A DNA stretch of 64,000 bases from Halalkalicoccus jeotgali B3 (GTDB lineage Archaea > Halobacteriota > Halobacteria > Halobacteriales > Halalkalicoccaceae), in NCBI RefSeq assembly GCF_000196895.1, contig NC_014299.1, forward strand, positions 1-64,000, read 5' to 3'. Positions within the stretch are counted from its first letter, which is position 1, and every line of letters starts with the position of its first letter. Under the pieces are notes generated by a model, which did no database searches, was not told the DNA's origin, and saw only the letters and a program-made list of their open reading frames with translations. Positions 44,689 through 53,511 of this stretch are shown in pieces. Position numbers and translations under genes: made by a program.

Positions 44689-44704
44689 GACTGCACAGAT
44701 TCGG
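44678..44704 (+). terminator. Hairpin with downstream T-run
   Basis: CCGAATCTGTG (44678-44688) and CACAGATTCGG (44694-44704) form a perfect 11-bp stem with a 5-nt loop, followed by ATTTTTATG. It could terminate the upstream plus-strand genes. Copy 1 of the repeat has only the left arm. Confidence 0.6.
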
Positions 44705-44803
44705 ATTTTTATGTAGCATCATAAAGTTTATAAAATACTATTATCGAGATAGCAGGTTCGTATCTGCTCAATTCAGCCGATACGGCAGTATTCTAAGTCA
44801 CTT

Positions 44804-45103
44804 TTGATTAACTCACAAGTCACAAGTAAATTTACCACCCCCCGCGCCCTCCATACATCCATCTTCATACCAAATCCCAAAACCCAGGGTTCAACCACTA
44901 CAGCAGGCCCTCCAACAGTCCAGGAAGGGGTCACGCAGTTTCTCGAGGCGAAAGGCAAGGGCGACGACTCAGGTAGATGCCGATAGCACCACATTCGAAC
45001 TCTCGGGCTTGCCGTTGGCAAACGAGACCGTGGCCGAGCTGGCTGGTCTGCAGCTAACGGATGACTCTCCTCGCTCTGGATACGTTGCCATCAACCTCTA
45101 CTA
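44804..45103 (+). pseudogene. Decayed gene, possibly integrase N-terminus
   Basis: One frame holds VQEGVTQFLEAKGKGDDSG up to a stop at 44984-44986, which resembles the N-terminal part of haloarchaeal tyrosine recombinases. Another frame continues with DADSTTFELSGLPLANETVA to LQLTDDSPRSGYVAINLY and a stop at 45101-45103. It looks like two pieces of decayed coding sequence. The integrase resemblance is weak; position next to the repeat makes it worth noting. The rest of 44705-45166 shows no gene. Confidence 0.3.
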
Positions 45104-45166
45104 AGGATTTAGGCGAGCAGCTGTTTACGTATAAAGTTCTTATACTAGTGGTCCGTATCACGGCAT

Positions 45167-45862
45167 ATGAACCACGAGACGGAGACTAGGAGTTATTCCG
45201 GATCTTCTATTTCGCTCTCTATACCGACTCACGACCCAGATCTATTCAAGCACAAAGCAACCAGCGATGTGCTCCTCTTTTTAACCAACCACCGATTTGG
45301 CGGCTTTTCACTTCGAGAGATCGCAAGCCAGACTGGTCATTCACACCAGTCTGTGCGACGAGCGGTGAATGTCCTCGGCTCGAATGGACTAGTCGTTGAA
45401 TCACTGGAGAGCAACCAGCGACTCGTTCAGATCAACCGCGATCGGCTCTGTGTCCCAGACGATCCGATTCTCCGAATCCCGCAACCAGAATACCACCGAC
45501 CCGTAAAAGCGGCGGTAGAAGAGCTTCGCGAGAAGATCAGTGACGTAGTCGGTGTTATCCTCTACGGGAGTGTGGCTCGGGGAGAGGCTGACCGACGGAG
45601 CGATATCGATCTCTGGGTGCTTACTCGGTCTGGACGGGCTGAAGGTCAACGGGAGGCGAACGCTGTTGCTCGTGATCTTGAGGAGGTGTCATTCGATGGG
45701 GATCGGTATGCATATGATATTGACGTCGAGGCTGTCCAAGCAATTCCAACTTACACTGAGGATATCCGGGAGATTGTCGTCTCGGGAATCCCGATCTACA
45801 AAACGAGTGACTTCGAAACCGTCGAAAACCTCCTGTTGGAGGAAGGAGGCAACGATGAGTAG
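45167..45862 (+). CDS. Winged-helix MNT nucleotidyltransferase (antitoxin)
   Basis: A 231-aa protein. Residues ~30-90 are a winged helix (LREIASQTGHSHQSVRRAVN). Residues ~115-200 are a minimal nucleotidyltransferase with GSVARG (134-139) and DIDLWVL (D146, D148), the metal-binding residues. MNT antitoxins pair with HEPN RNases and can inactivate them by adding AMP. The start overlaps no other gene; a promoter-like TATACTAG (45141-45148) is near. The next gene, a HEPN-like protein, overlaps it by 8 bp. Confidence 0.85.
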   Translation: MNHETETRSYSGSSISLSIPTHDPDLFKHKATSDVLLFLTNHRFGGFSLREIASQTGHSHQSVRRAVNVLGSNGLVVESLESNQRLVQINRDRLCVPDDPILRIPQPEYHRPVKAAVEELREKISDVVGVILYGSVARGEADRRSDIDLWVLTRSGRAEGQREANAVARDLEEVSFDGDRYAYDIDVEAVQAIPTYTEDIREIVVSGIPIYKTSDFETVENLLLEEGGNDE

Positions 45863-46364
45863 TGGTTCAGATCCGAACGCTATCCTCACAGCACTTGAAC
45901 GTGCTCAGGATGCCTTCGAGATGGTTGGACGAGGTCGGACAGAGTTCGAGGAAGGGATTAGTGCCGATACGGACTGGAAGACACAGTTGACAAAAGCATG
46001 CCGGCTCCTCGAAGTCGTCGAAATAATCCAACTACAGGACGGGTATTATATTGCCGTCATCGAGCTCTGTTTTGGGGCTATCGAACGCTCGATCGAGGCG
46101 TATGCGCTCTCGATGACGGATGATACACTCCAAGACTTCCAGGATCATCAGTTCAGTTACGACCGCGCACACCAGATCGGACTGTTCGAGAGAGATACCG
46201 CAGAAGCGATGAAAGCACTCTATAGCGACAATCGGACTGAGAGTTACTACGGAGGGAGCCGACCGACAGCAGAGCAAGCGGAGGCAATGACCGAATTAGC
46301 GATCGCTGTCCACGAGTTCTCGGTGAGTCAAATCCGGGAAGGTGGCGTCTGTCTCTGTGACTGA
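45855..46364 (+). CDS. HEPN-like toxin partner
   Basis: A 169-aa all-helical protein coupled to the MNT gene (8-bp overlap). It has helices with LTALERAQDAFEMVGRGRTE and YYIAVIELCFGAIERSIEAY. The R-x(4-6)-H motif of active HEPN RNases is not clear; the corresponding place reads NRTESYYGG, where Tyr stands in place of His. Either activity is changed or the motif is elsewhere. The pair probably works as toxin-antitoxin or anti-phage module. Confidence 0.7.
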   Translation: MSSGSDPNAILTALERAQDAFEMVGRGRTEFEEGISADTDWKTQLTKACRLLEVVEIIQLQDGYYIAVIELCFGAIERSIEAYALSMTDDTLQDFQDHQFSYDRAHQIGLFERDTAEAMKALYSDNRTESYYGGSRPTAEQAEAMTELAIAVHEFSVSQIREGGVCLCD

Positions 46365-46451
46365 CGATCGAATTCCGTATAGAACGCGCAAATGAGGTAG
46401 ATATTTGGCACGATAGAGTGTCTCTATAGTCATTCTGACTGGGTTTGATTC

Positions 46452-46865
46452 TTAATCGAAATAGCCGTACCCAATGTGTCGCATCTCGTTCAGGAAGCTG
46501 TCGTCACTGAGGTCGGAACGGAACGCTGCCAAGTACACGTCCAGTCGGTGGACGGTTTCCTCAAACTCGGTTTCGGCCAGTGACTGCAGCTCTCGGAGCC
46601 GAGATAGATCCTCGTCCGTATCAAGGTAGAATGTTTTCGCCTTCCGCCCATCCTTGGGACTATCATACCGAACTCGATGGGGGATAGTGGCAGGTCGTTC
46701 TGGTTCGTGTTGCGGCTCGGTGGTTGCAGGATTAGACGGTGTATCAGTCTCTGATTCAGTGTCTGGTTCGGAGCCGTCTGGTCGCGTGTCGGCAGCAGAA
46801 GCGGACGTATCGGTGTCGAACGAGTCGTCAGCACCGTCGAAATTGTATCGGTCCTGTTTGCCCAT
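46452..46865 (-). CDS. ParB-like partner of the second ParA
   Basis: A 137-aa protein. The N-terminal ~65 residues are disordered, Thr/Asp/Pro-rich. The C-terminal ~70 residues are helical (KTFYLDTDEDLSRLRELQSL, then VHRLDVYLAAFRSDL), resembling an RHH-like dimer. It starts at the last base of parA. Function is inferred from the position. Confidence 0.65.
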   Translation of the reverse strand: MGKQDRYNFDGADDSFDTDTSASAADTRPDGSEPDTESETDTPSNPATTEPQHEPERPATIPHRVRYDSPKDGRKAKTFYLDTDEDLSRLRELQSLAETEFEETVHRLDVYLAAFRSDLSDDSFLNEMRHIGYGYFD

Positions 46866-47794
46866 CAGGCGTTCACCTCCTGTTCACGGTCGCCCAGCAG
46901 CTTCTCTGGCGTGGCATCACCCATTTCCATGTCCTTGACAGCATCCCACTGTGCCACCGCTTCATCGTACGTGTAGTCGCCAGTCATCCACCGGCCGATC
47001 ACCTTGAATGCGAGCGGAACGTGCTCCTCGTAGCTGCGAAGGTCACGCGTCTTATTGGACTCGATAAAGGAGAAGAGATCCATCTGTTGATCCCATGTGT
47101 ACCGCAGTAGGGAGTGCTCTGGGATGGAGAACGGACTAAGTGGGACGCCACGGTCAGACATGGAATCGCGGTACTGTTCGAAGATTTTGGCGTTCCCGAC
47201 GCGACTGGGGACGGTGCCTTTGATCACAATGTCGACGCCCATCTTGGAAAATCCGGAATCCATAGCACCGACTGTGGATTCCAGCCCTTGTTGAGAGGCA
47301 TCACCTTTCGGTGTGAGTTCGATGGGGACCATGATGTTACGGGCGGCGATAATGGCATTGTCTACGAGGTCGTTCAATGTGGCCTGAACGTCAAGGATGA
47401 ACACGTCGTACTGGTCGCTGAGTTGCTCGAGCTGTTCGCGGATTACCCAGTATTCGTCGACGCCACGGCGGTCTGAGCTGTTGAGTGCGGATTCGAAGTT
47501 TGAGAGGTCTTCGTGGCCGGGCACGAGGTCAAAGTGTGGTGTGGAGACGATGATATCCTCGAGATCGGTGTTGCCGAAGAAGGTGTCCATGACGGTCGGT
47601 TCAACCGTCTTGTCGGGTGTGTCGTGGTCAAGGTGATCGTAGCCGGCGTAATGGGTGAGTGCGCCGCGTTGTGGGTCAAGGTCCAGTGCGAGCACGTCAT
47701 AGCCGTCGCGGCCGATGGCAGCGGCGGTTTGCATTGTGTTTGTGGTTTTGCCGGGGCCGCCTGATTCTGACCACCAGACAAATGCTTGGGTCAT
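46865..47794 (-). CDS. parA: ParA-family partition ATPase (second system)
   Basis: A 309-aa ATPase. The Walker A loop reads SESGGPGKTT (residues 9-18), without the signature lysine at its start; this may alter ATP-dependent dimerisation. The switch motif LALDLDPQRGALTHY (~35-49) and IAARNIMVPIELTPKGDASQ fit ParA. It belongs to a different subgroup from 2210-3055. The upstream 4 x 12-bp repeats (47875-47922) are the likely centromere. Confidence 0.9.
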   Translation of the reverse strand: MTQAFVWWSESGGPGKTTNTMQTAAAIGRDGYDVLALDLDPQRGALTHYAGYDHLDHDTPDKTVEPTVMDTFFGNTDLEDIIVSTPHFDLVPGHEDLSNFESALNSSDRRGVDEYWVIREQLEQLSDQYDVFILDVQATLNDLVDNAIIAARNIMVPIELTPKGDASQQGLESTVGAMDSGFSKMGVDIVIKGTVPSRVGNAKIFEQYRDSMSDRGVPLSPFSIPEHSLLRYTWDQQMDLFSFIESNKTRDLRSYEEHVPLAFKVIGRWMTGDYTYDEAVAQWDAVKDMEMGDATPEKLLGDREQEVNA

Positions 47795-47874
47795 CTACTG
47801 AGTGTCCACGGAGTAGGCTGTCTTGAAGGTTTGTCAGACATGTGGCTGACTAGCTGTCTTGTGGGCTTACCAGC

Positions 47875-47922
47875 GAGTTTACTGGACGGTTTGCTAGCTG
47901 GTTTACTGGCTGATTTGCTGGT
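47875..47922. repeat. Four tandem 12-bp repeats (candidate parS)
   Basis: GAGTTTACTGGA, CGGTTTGCTAGC, TGGTTTACTGGC and TGATTTGCTGGT lie head to tail, sharing TTT(A/G)CT(G/A)G. They sit 81 bp upstream of parA. Regular iterons just upstream of parA are the usual centromere layout. Nearby bases contain further relaxed copies. Confidence 0.75.
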
Positions 47923-48020
47923 AAACTGAATAGATTGCTAGATAGTAGACTGTCCAGCAAACAAGGATGTGAACCGAAATCAAAGAAGAGGCTGCGGGAA
48001 ACTGATCATAGGTGCGGGGA

Positions 48021-48047
48021 GGGACACAGGGGTGACTTCACATGTTT
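48021..48047. promoter_or_regulatory. ORB-like box between orc1 and the partition genes
   Basis: GGGACACA, a GTGAC spacer and TTCACATGTT partly match the inverted form of the ORB boxes on the other side of orc1 (49363-49661). It would place Orc1-binding sites on both sides of the gene. Confidence 0.4.
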
Positions 48048-48077
48048 CATCTGTTCTGTGCACCGCAGAGAGTGGAG

Positions 48078-49283
48078 CTACTTGTCGAATAGGTCGCCGA
48101 TCCGATGCTGCTTTTCCAACGCATCCCGGATGATCGCGGTATCTACGTTGAAATCGTACAGGTAGTAGTTCCCACCCTTGATACCTTCATTGCGTTCGGC
48201 GACATCGAGAATCCCTTTCAATGTGAGTTGAGAAAGCTGGTCGTGGATGGTACGTGCCGTTTTCACATCAGCGTCGATCTGGTCTGCGAGTAGTTTGTAC
48301 CGTTGATAGATCTGTTTACGCCGGACTGGTGTTTCGTCTTCAAGCGCGTAGGAGAGAATGGCGTACAGGGTGATATGGTTTTGAACCGGGAGGCTTTCCA
48401 ATTCGGCCTTAGTTTTGCCTTCTTCAACAACACGGTCGGCTTCACGGACGTCGGCCTCGGTAATAGTGGACCGGTCGGTTTGCCGGGCGAGATCGCCAGC
48501 CTTGTACAGGATGCGGAGTGCACGACGAGCGCTTCCGGATTCTTGGGCAGCAAAGGCAGCGCATAAAGGGATGATGTCAGAGGTGAGCACATCGTTGCGG
48601 AACGCCGGCTGGGCGCGTGTTTCGAGGATATGCCGGAGCTGTTCAGCGTCGTAAGGCGGGAAGTGAATTTCTTCATCGCAGAGGCTATCCTTGACGCGCG
48701 CCGAAAGGTTGTCCCGGAATTGAAAATTATTTGAGATGCCGATAACACCGATATAGGTGTCGTCGACGTTGCCATTAGCGTTGCAACGTGGAAGTTCATA
48801 GAGGATATCGTCGTCAGTACCTATGGAGTCGATCTCGTCAAGCACAAAGAGGACATGGGTGGCATCAAGCTGGTTGAGCTCGGTCCAGAGCATATCGTAG
48901 ACGTCACCGCTGCCGTGTCCACGGAGCGCAATCTGGTCATCTGGAGCGCGGAGTTCGTTGACGAGACGGATGGAGACTTGGTAAGAGGAGGAGAGGCTTT
49001 TGCAGATGACATTGACGATCTCAATGGAGAGGTCGTCGTACGTGTTGGCGTCTTGAGTGAGTTTTTCGAGAACGAGATCAGTGGAGAGGGTTTTGCCGAC
49101 ACCGGTCTGGCCGTAGACGAAGATATTTTTCGGAGGTGCGTTGTTGATAACAGGGCGGAGGGCGTTCTGATAATCGGCGAGTTGGGGGTCGCGTTCGATG
49201 AGGGTGTCTGGCTGGTAGGTGTCGCGGAGGACAGACTCGTCGGTGAAGATGGGGTCCTCGCGTGTGAAGTCCTTCAGTCCCAT
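48078..49283 (-). CDS. orc1: Orc1/Cdc6 replication initiator
   Basis: A 401-aa AAA+ protein. Walker A is GQTGVGKT (58-65), Walker B LFVLDEIDSI (~145-154), with sensor ISNNFQFRDNL, an arginine-finger area near SGSARRALRILY (~250-261), and a C-terminal winged helix (~305-400) ending in LFDK. It loads the replicative helicase at ORB boxes. The start at 49283 (MGLKDFTRED) is typical of the family and a TATA-type box (TTTATACT, ~49309-49316) lies 26 bp upstream. Confidence 0.94.
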   Translation of the reverse strand: MGLKDFTREDPIFTDESVLRDTYQPDTLIERDPQLADYQNALRPVINNAPPKNIFVYGQTGVGKTLSTDLVLEKLTQDANTYDDLSIEIVNVICKSLSSSYQVSIRLVNELRAPDDQIALRGHGSGDVYDMLWTELNQLDATHVLFVLDEIDSIGTDDDILYELPRCNANGNVDDTYIGVIGISNNFQFRDNLSARVKDSLCDEEIHFPPYDAEQLRHILETRAQPAFRNDVLTSDIIPLCAAFAAQESGSARRALRILYKAGDLARQTDRSTITEADVREADRVVEEGKTKAELESLPVQNHITLYAILSYALEDETPVRRKQIYQRYKLLADQIDADVKTARTIHDQLSQLTLKGILDVAERNEGIKGGNYYLYDFNVDTAIIRDALEKQHRIGDLFDK

Positions 49284-49362
49284 CAATATGTGATATGTTG
49301 GGGATAGACAGTATAAAACCACCGCTTCACGTGTTTCATCTGTTTAGAGTATTTAAAACAGA

Positions 49363-49661
49363 GGGGGACCCGTGATTTCATGTGTTCTCCGGTAATGATT
49401 CGGGTGGAGATTGCGGAAGTCTCTATGACTAGCGGTAGTTTTAATACCTCATATAATGAAATGGTCCGTAGCGTCGCAGTGCTATATTAGTTAAAGTAGG
49501 AGTTAGTAACTAGGGTAGTTGTAGTCGGCGGTCTCTTGCAAGAATAGAACACATGAAATCTGGTGTGTCCCTCTTGGTTTCCCTCCCTCTTTGATGTTGA
49601 CAGCATCTTCTCTTGACTGGGCCGTCTATTTGCGAAGAACACATGAAATCTGGTGTGTCCC
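49363..49661. other. Predicted replication origin with ORB-like boxes
   Basis: Two identical 25-bp boxes (49547-49571 and 49637-49661, core ACATGAAATCTGGTGTGT, ending in GTCCC) are direct repeats 90 bp apart. A related inverted box (49363-49388, GATTTCATGTGTTC core) precedes them. An A/T-rich stretch with ATATTAG lies between. Inverted ORB-like boxes around an A/T-rich region next to orc1 are the standard haloarchaeal origin layout. I see no gene in 49284-49856. Confidence 0.82.
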
Positions 49662-49856
49662 TACCTGGATTGTTGCGCTATCCTCAATCTCGAAGTCGAT
49701 GAGGAGAGCTTAGCTCCCGGTTCATTCCCATTGACGTGTTCGATGTCTCGTTGGACCATTCTGCCAAATGATTTGGTCCAGAAACTCGCGGTGACTATTG
49801 GTGTCGACTGGAAACGTCACTGTCTCGACGATCCATTAGGCAGCTACTGGTCGCTG

Positions 49857-51779
49857 CTAGATCTCTGAGACACGCTGATACTTGTTATCGAGTGCATCGG
49901 CGTCTTCCGGCAGAAGGGCGACCACGATATAGGAGGCATACTCTTCAAGATACTCGACCAACTGTGCGATGCGCGCGGAATCAATTGCCTCCAATGAGTC
50001 CAGCAGAATGAAGGGCATTTCCTCGTGCACATCGTGAACGAGATAGCCCGCCAATGCCAGCACTAAACCAGTGACTTCACGTTCGCTCTCACTAAGGTGT
50101 GTGACTGAATCTTCGTAGGTCGCATCGTCGTCCGTTTTGCGCGTCACGTGCAGTTCGAAGGTCGCGTCCTTGCTTGTATTCGGATTCCGGTATTCGAGCC
50201 AAATTCGTGCGAGATTCCCGTACTCAAGCAGTTCGACGACAGTCTCCATATGCCCGTTGAACGCTTCAATCGCTTCGCGCTCGATCCGTTCAATGCGCGT
50301 CCGGAGCTCCTCAAGTTCTGTGTTGATCTCCTCACGCCGGGCTTCGAGTTGCTCTTGCTCGTCGAGTTGTGATTCGAGACTTTCGATATCCTCTGCGAGA
50401 GCGTTTTGTTTGCGCTCGAGACGATCGCGCTTGAGTTCGAGCTGGGTGACCTCCTTTTGAGCCGCGAGGAGATCTTCGTCATCCTCGTCAGCTTCGACGG
50501 CCGATTCGAGATCCTCGGTTTCTGCGAGGAGTTCTTCACGCCGTGCTTCGAGTTCACTAATTCGGTCAGTCCGATCCGCAAGCTCTGTTTCGGCCGTTTC
50601 AAGCGCTCGTTCGAGCTCGGCACGCTCGTCTCTCGTACTGGTGTACTCCTTCCGTTGGGCGGTGAGCTCTTCGAGTTTTCGAGAGAGTTCATTACGTCGT
50701 TCGACTTTCTCTTGGCGGAGGTCTTGGAGGCGAGAGACCGTCGACTCGATCTGTTCGGTACCTACTTGCGAGCCACACGTCCAGCACGTGACGTCGTCCG
50801 ATTGGTCCGCGAGCAGTTGATCCGTGATCGCACCCCCGTCTGCTTCCGTCTCGGATGGACCCTCTTTACCAAGCAGATTGGTGACACCGTCTTCAGTGAT
50901 CTGCTCGTTGAACTGGATGACCGTCTGTAGTTGGGCGATGATCTCGTCGAGTTCTCGCTTTTGGCCACGAATCTGCTCGATTTGACTCGCGAGATCATCC
51001 AATTCGTCCTCATCGATAGCCGAGAGCTCCTCAAGTTCGGCTTCGAGTTCAGACTGTTCGGCTTCGAGCGAGGCGACGCTTTCCTGCTCGGTCTCGAGAT
51101 CGTAGGTAGTGTCCTCAAGCTGGGATTGTGCGTCACGGAGCGAATCGAGTTGGTCAGACCCCGTACTTTCGGAGTCGGACGTAGATTGTTGGGCCGTCTC
51201 CAAGGAGTTGCGAGCCTCCTCAAGGTCTGCCTCGGCGGTCTCGAGTTGGTTGGTAACGCGTGCGTATTCTTCTTCGAAGGAATCACGCTCACGGCTAGCT
51301 TCCGAGAGTTCGCTGAGTTGAGTGTCAATCCCGCGTTTTTCGGCTTGCAATTGGCTGATTCGGGCTTCGATCTCTTCGACGTCGACTGGTCGAAGGATGA
51401 GCTCCCGAAGGTCTTCGTTGCGAACGACAGCACGTCGAGCGGGGTTTGATTCAAGCAGGAATGCGAATAGATCGGCTAATTGTGGCTCTTCGAGATAGGG
51501 ATCGCCAGCGAATGCGACGCCGTCGGGAGACCGTGTGAGTTCGCGCGTATAGGTCTCATCGTCGAGGGAAAGGGTAACGCTCCCCTGGTCGGCATCGCCC
51601 TTGAGTGATGCTCGGTCGCTGCCGAGAGCAGCCATCAGCGCTTGCAGGAAGGAGGTTCGATTTGTTGCGTTCCTGCCGGCGAGGATGGTCACGCCAGGTG
51701 TGAATTCGACTGAGGTCGAGTCAATGCCGCCGATATGTTCGACGTCGACGGCGGCAGGTGTGTTCTGAAGCGAGGGCAT
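49857..51779 (-). CDS. Archaea-specific SMC-related ATPase
   Basis: A 640-aa protein. The N-terminal half of the ABC head shows GRNATNRTS (35-43) in place of a standard GxxGxGKS Walker A. Two long coiled coils (~140-320 and ~345-510) flank a zinc hook CWTC (C332, C335). The C-terminal head has LSESEREVTGLVLALA and the D-loop-like Walker B ILLDSLEAID. This is the known archaea-specific SMC-related family, with the lysine-free Walker A being usual. Related Sph1/Rad50-like proteins act in chromosome organisation. Its neighbours (zinc finger 51851, origin) suggest DNA maintenance. Confidence 0.85.
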   Translation of the reverse strand: MPSLQNTPAAVDVEHIGGIDSTSVEFTPGVTILAGRNATNRTSFLQALMAALGSDRASLKGDADQGSVTLSLDDETYTRELTRSPDGVAFAGDPYLEEPQLADLFAFLLESNPARRAVVRNEDLRELILRPVDVEEIEARISQLQAEKRGIDTQLSELSEASRERDSFEEEYARVTNQLETAEADLEEARNSLETAQQSTSDSESTGSDQLDSLRDAQSQLEDTTYDLETEQESVASLEAEQSELEAELEELSAIDEDELDDLASQIEQIRGQKRELDEIIAQLQTVIQFNEQITEDGVTNLLGKEGPSETEADGGAITDQLLADQSDDVTCWTCGSQVGTEQIESTVSRLQDLRQEKVERRNELSRKLEELTAQRKEYTSTRDERAELERALETAETELADRTDRISELEARREELLAETEDLESAVEADEDDEDLLAAQKEVTQLELKRDRLERKQNALAEDIESLESQLDEQEQLEARREEINTELEELRTRIERIEREAIEAFNGHMETVVELLEYGNLARIWLEYRNPNTSKDATFELHVTRKTDDDATYEDSVTHLSESEREVTGLVLALAGYLVHDVHEEMPFILLDSLEAIDSARIAQLVEYLEEYASYIVVALLPEDADALDNKYQRVSEI

Positions 51780-51850
51780 TCTGTGGTCTGTCTTACGACG
51801 GGGTCTTCAATAAGCATTCAGATATACTCTCGTCACCGATGAGGGGCTGA

Positions 51851-52012
51851 TTAGACCTCTGATGGATCTGTCTCAGTACTCCAGCGTCCGTGAGAGGAGG
51901 GGTACCAATCGTCTGGAACGACGCGATCGGAATTCTCCGGGCACATCGCTCGATGTCCGTTGGCGGCGTCTGTGGTGAGAAACTGTTTTCCACACTGAGG
52001 ACAGTCGTTCAT
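51851..52012 (-). CDS. Zinc-finger micro-protein
   Basis: A 53-aa protein beginning NDCPQCGKQFLTTDAANGH after Met, with a second cysteine in AMCPEN: a C2HC-type finger (C4, C7, H20, C25). It lies 71 bp upstream of the SMC-like gene in the same direction, where rdfA-type factors often sit. It may be a truncated or minimal partner. No other domain is seen. Confidence 0.65.
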   Translation of the reverse strand: MNDCPQCGKQFLTTDAANGHRAMCPENSDRVVPDDWYPSSHGRWSTETDPSEV

Positions 52013-52076
52013 TACTCTATACTGCTGGTTCTACAATTGTAATCCTTCTGTAACTAATCGCAACCTGAATATTGTT

Positions 52077-52190
52077 TCAATTACTGAGATTCAGCGCGGT
52101 CTTTAGAATCTCAGCACAGTCACGGATCTCGCCAGAGGACAGCTTGGCATGTATTGCAAGGCTTCGAGAACCCAGAGCGATCGCTCTCAT
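52077..52190 (-). CDS. Small frame of uncertain reality
   Basis: A 37-aa frame starting RAIALGSRSLAIHAKLSSGE after Met. An overlapping frame (52118-52219 region) reads RTDDELQAAHESDRSGF and CNTCQAVLW, resembling a zinc-finger fragment. At most one can be right; the stretch is probably decayed. Nothing else is visible in 52013-52345. Confidence 0.3.
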   Translation of the reverse strand: MRAIALGSRSLAIHAKLSSGEIRDCAEILKTALNLSN

Positions 52191-52345
52191 GGGCAGCCTG
52201 CAGTTCGTCGTCAGTACGCAGCTTTTCAATACATTAGTATTAGGACTAGTCTGGTAAAATAATAGTATTACGGTCCAACGTAACCTTTCTGTTGAGTAGT
52301 TTCAAATTCCGTTATCACCATGTTACTAGGCAAAACACGACCCAG

Positions 52346-53362
52346 TTATAGCCGCAGAACGAGTTCGTCTTCGACTCGACGACATGCTGTTGTGCAGTGC
52401 TCAAGTACTGTCGTTGCATCCACTAATACAGGATAGGTAACATCCAGTGAACAGTACAAGTATTCTTGCAGATCCACAATCCCATCCGTGCGTGCTTCAG
52501 CCGTATACCCGTCTGTTCGCTGCGTTTGACGCTCTTCGATGAGCTGTTCACACGTCTTGAGACACGTAGTGAGTTCCTGATGAGTTTCTTGGAGGTCCTC
52601 AATTGATTGTTGATGGCGGGGGCGTTCAGTAACCTGTTTAAACCGTTTAATAGTGGTTGTCAGGGTCTGCTCTACGTCAGTGAGTGTCGCTATTTCGTCG
52701 TCCAATCGGTTGCTGAATCTTGCTCGGCGGATGCTGGCTGCTGTGGCTGACTGTATGACGGCCTGTTGTAGCGAGGGATTGAGTTGAGAGTGTGTCGTGA
52801 TCGCGGTAGTGAGATTTTCTCCAAACTCTATTGTCATATTCTGCACGAGTGATTCATTATATTCTTCCTCGTAATGGGTAGTATTCAGAACAGTGTCTCG
52901 ATAGGCCTGCTGAATAACATCGATCTCGTTCGTTGTCGATGGTGACGAGGGGTGTGGATCAAGAGAACGGGTGAGTTCGTAATCAGAAGGGAGAGTAGTC
53001 GAGGATGGGGATGGTGGCTCAAGTGCACTAACCCGGTTGCCAAAGTGTTCGAAGGCATCCCGCTCAGCGCGTGTGCGCTTTTGTTCTGTCTGCACGATGT
53101 CTTTGGCGCGAGGAATCCAGGTAATAAGCGTGGACGTAAGTCCACTGGTTGCAACGCTCCTTGAATGGAGTAGTTCGATTGGCCGTATCATGTAAAGATC
53201 AGTAGGTGCACCCACAAAAACACCAACTTTAGAGAGGTCTGATGGCAAAATCCATCCTATTAGCACTGACTCACCGATATAGCTAGCTGATCCAACAGCA
53301 AGGATACCAATGAAACTAGCACTCAGTATAGTAGTCGGATACGATACAGAGACTATTCTCAT
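52346..53362 (-). CDS. Haloarchaeal membrane-anchored coiled-coil protein (DUF7260-like)
   Basis: A 338-aa protein. One or two hydrophobic helices (~8-42, containing TILSASFIGILAVGSASY) precede a long helical region (~95-330) rich in Thr, Gln and Glu. Repeated coiled segments include DVEQTLTTTIKRFKQVTERP and EDLQETHQELTTCLKTCEQL. It resembles the haloarchaea-specific DUF7260 group, function unknown. The start at 53362 (MRIVSVSYP) is preferred, as the upstream extension lacks a halophile-like composition. Confidence 0.6.
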   Translation of the reverse strand: MRIVSVSYPTTILSASFIGILAVGSASYIGESVLIGWILPSDLSKVGVFVGAPTDLYMIRPIELLHSRSVATSGLTSTLITWIPRAKDIVQTEQKRTRAERDAFEHFGNRVSALEPPSPSSTTLPSDYELTRSLDPHPSSPSTTNEIDVIQQAYRDTVLNTTHYEEEYNESLVQNMTIEFGENLTTAITTHSQLNPSLQQAVIQSATAASIRRARFSNRLDDEIATLTDVEQTLTTTIKRFKQVTERPRHQQSIEDLQETHQELTTCLKTCEQLIEERQTQRTDGYTAEARTDGIVDLQEYLYCSLDVTYPVLVDATTVLEHCTTACRRVEDELVLRL

Positions 53363-53511
53363 GCAAGACCATATGCGACACGAGAAAATAACTCTCCTGC
53401 CGAAATTAGGGAACCTGTGGAGGCCGATACGAATCACCGATCGAATTCATTAATTGTATCTGAGTGATTCCGGCAACTACAAATTGCAGATGAAAGCTGC
53501 ATGAGTAGAAG

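Noticed and set aside
47097-47764. Plus-strand frames over parA
   Set aside because: Antisense of a gene with clear ParA motifs.
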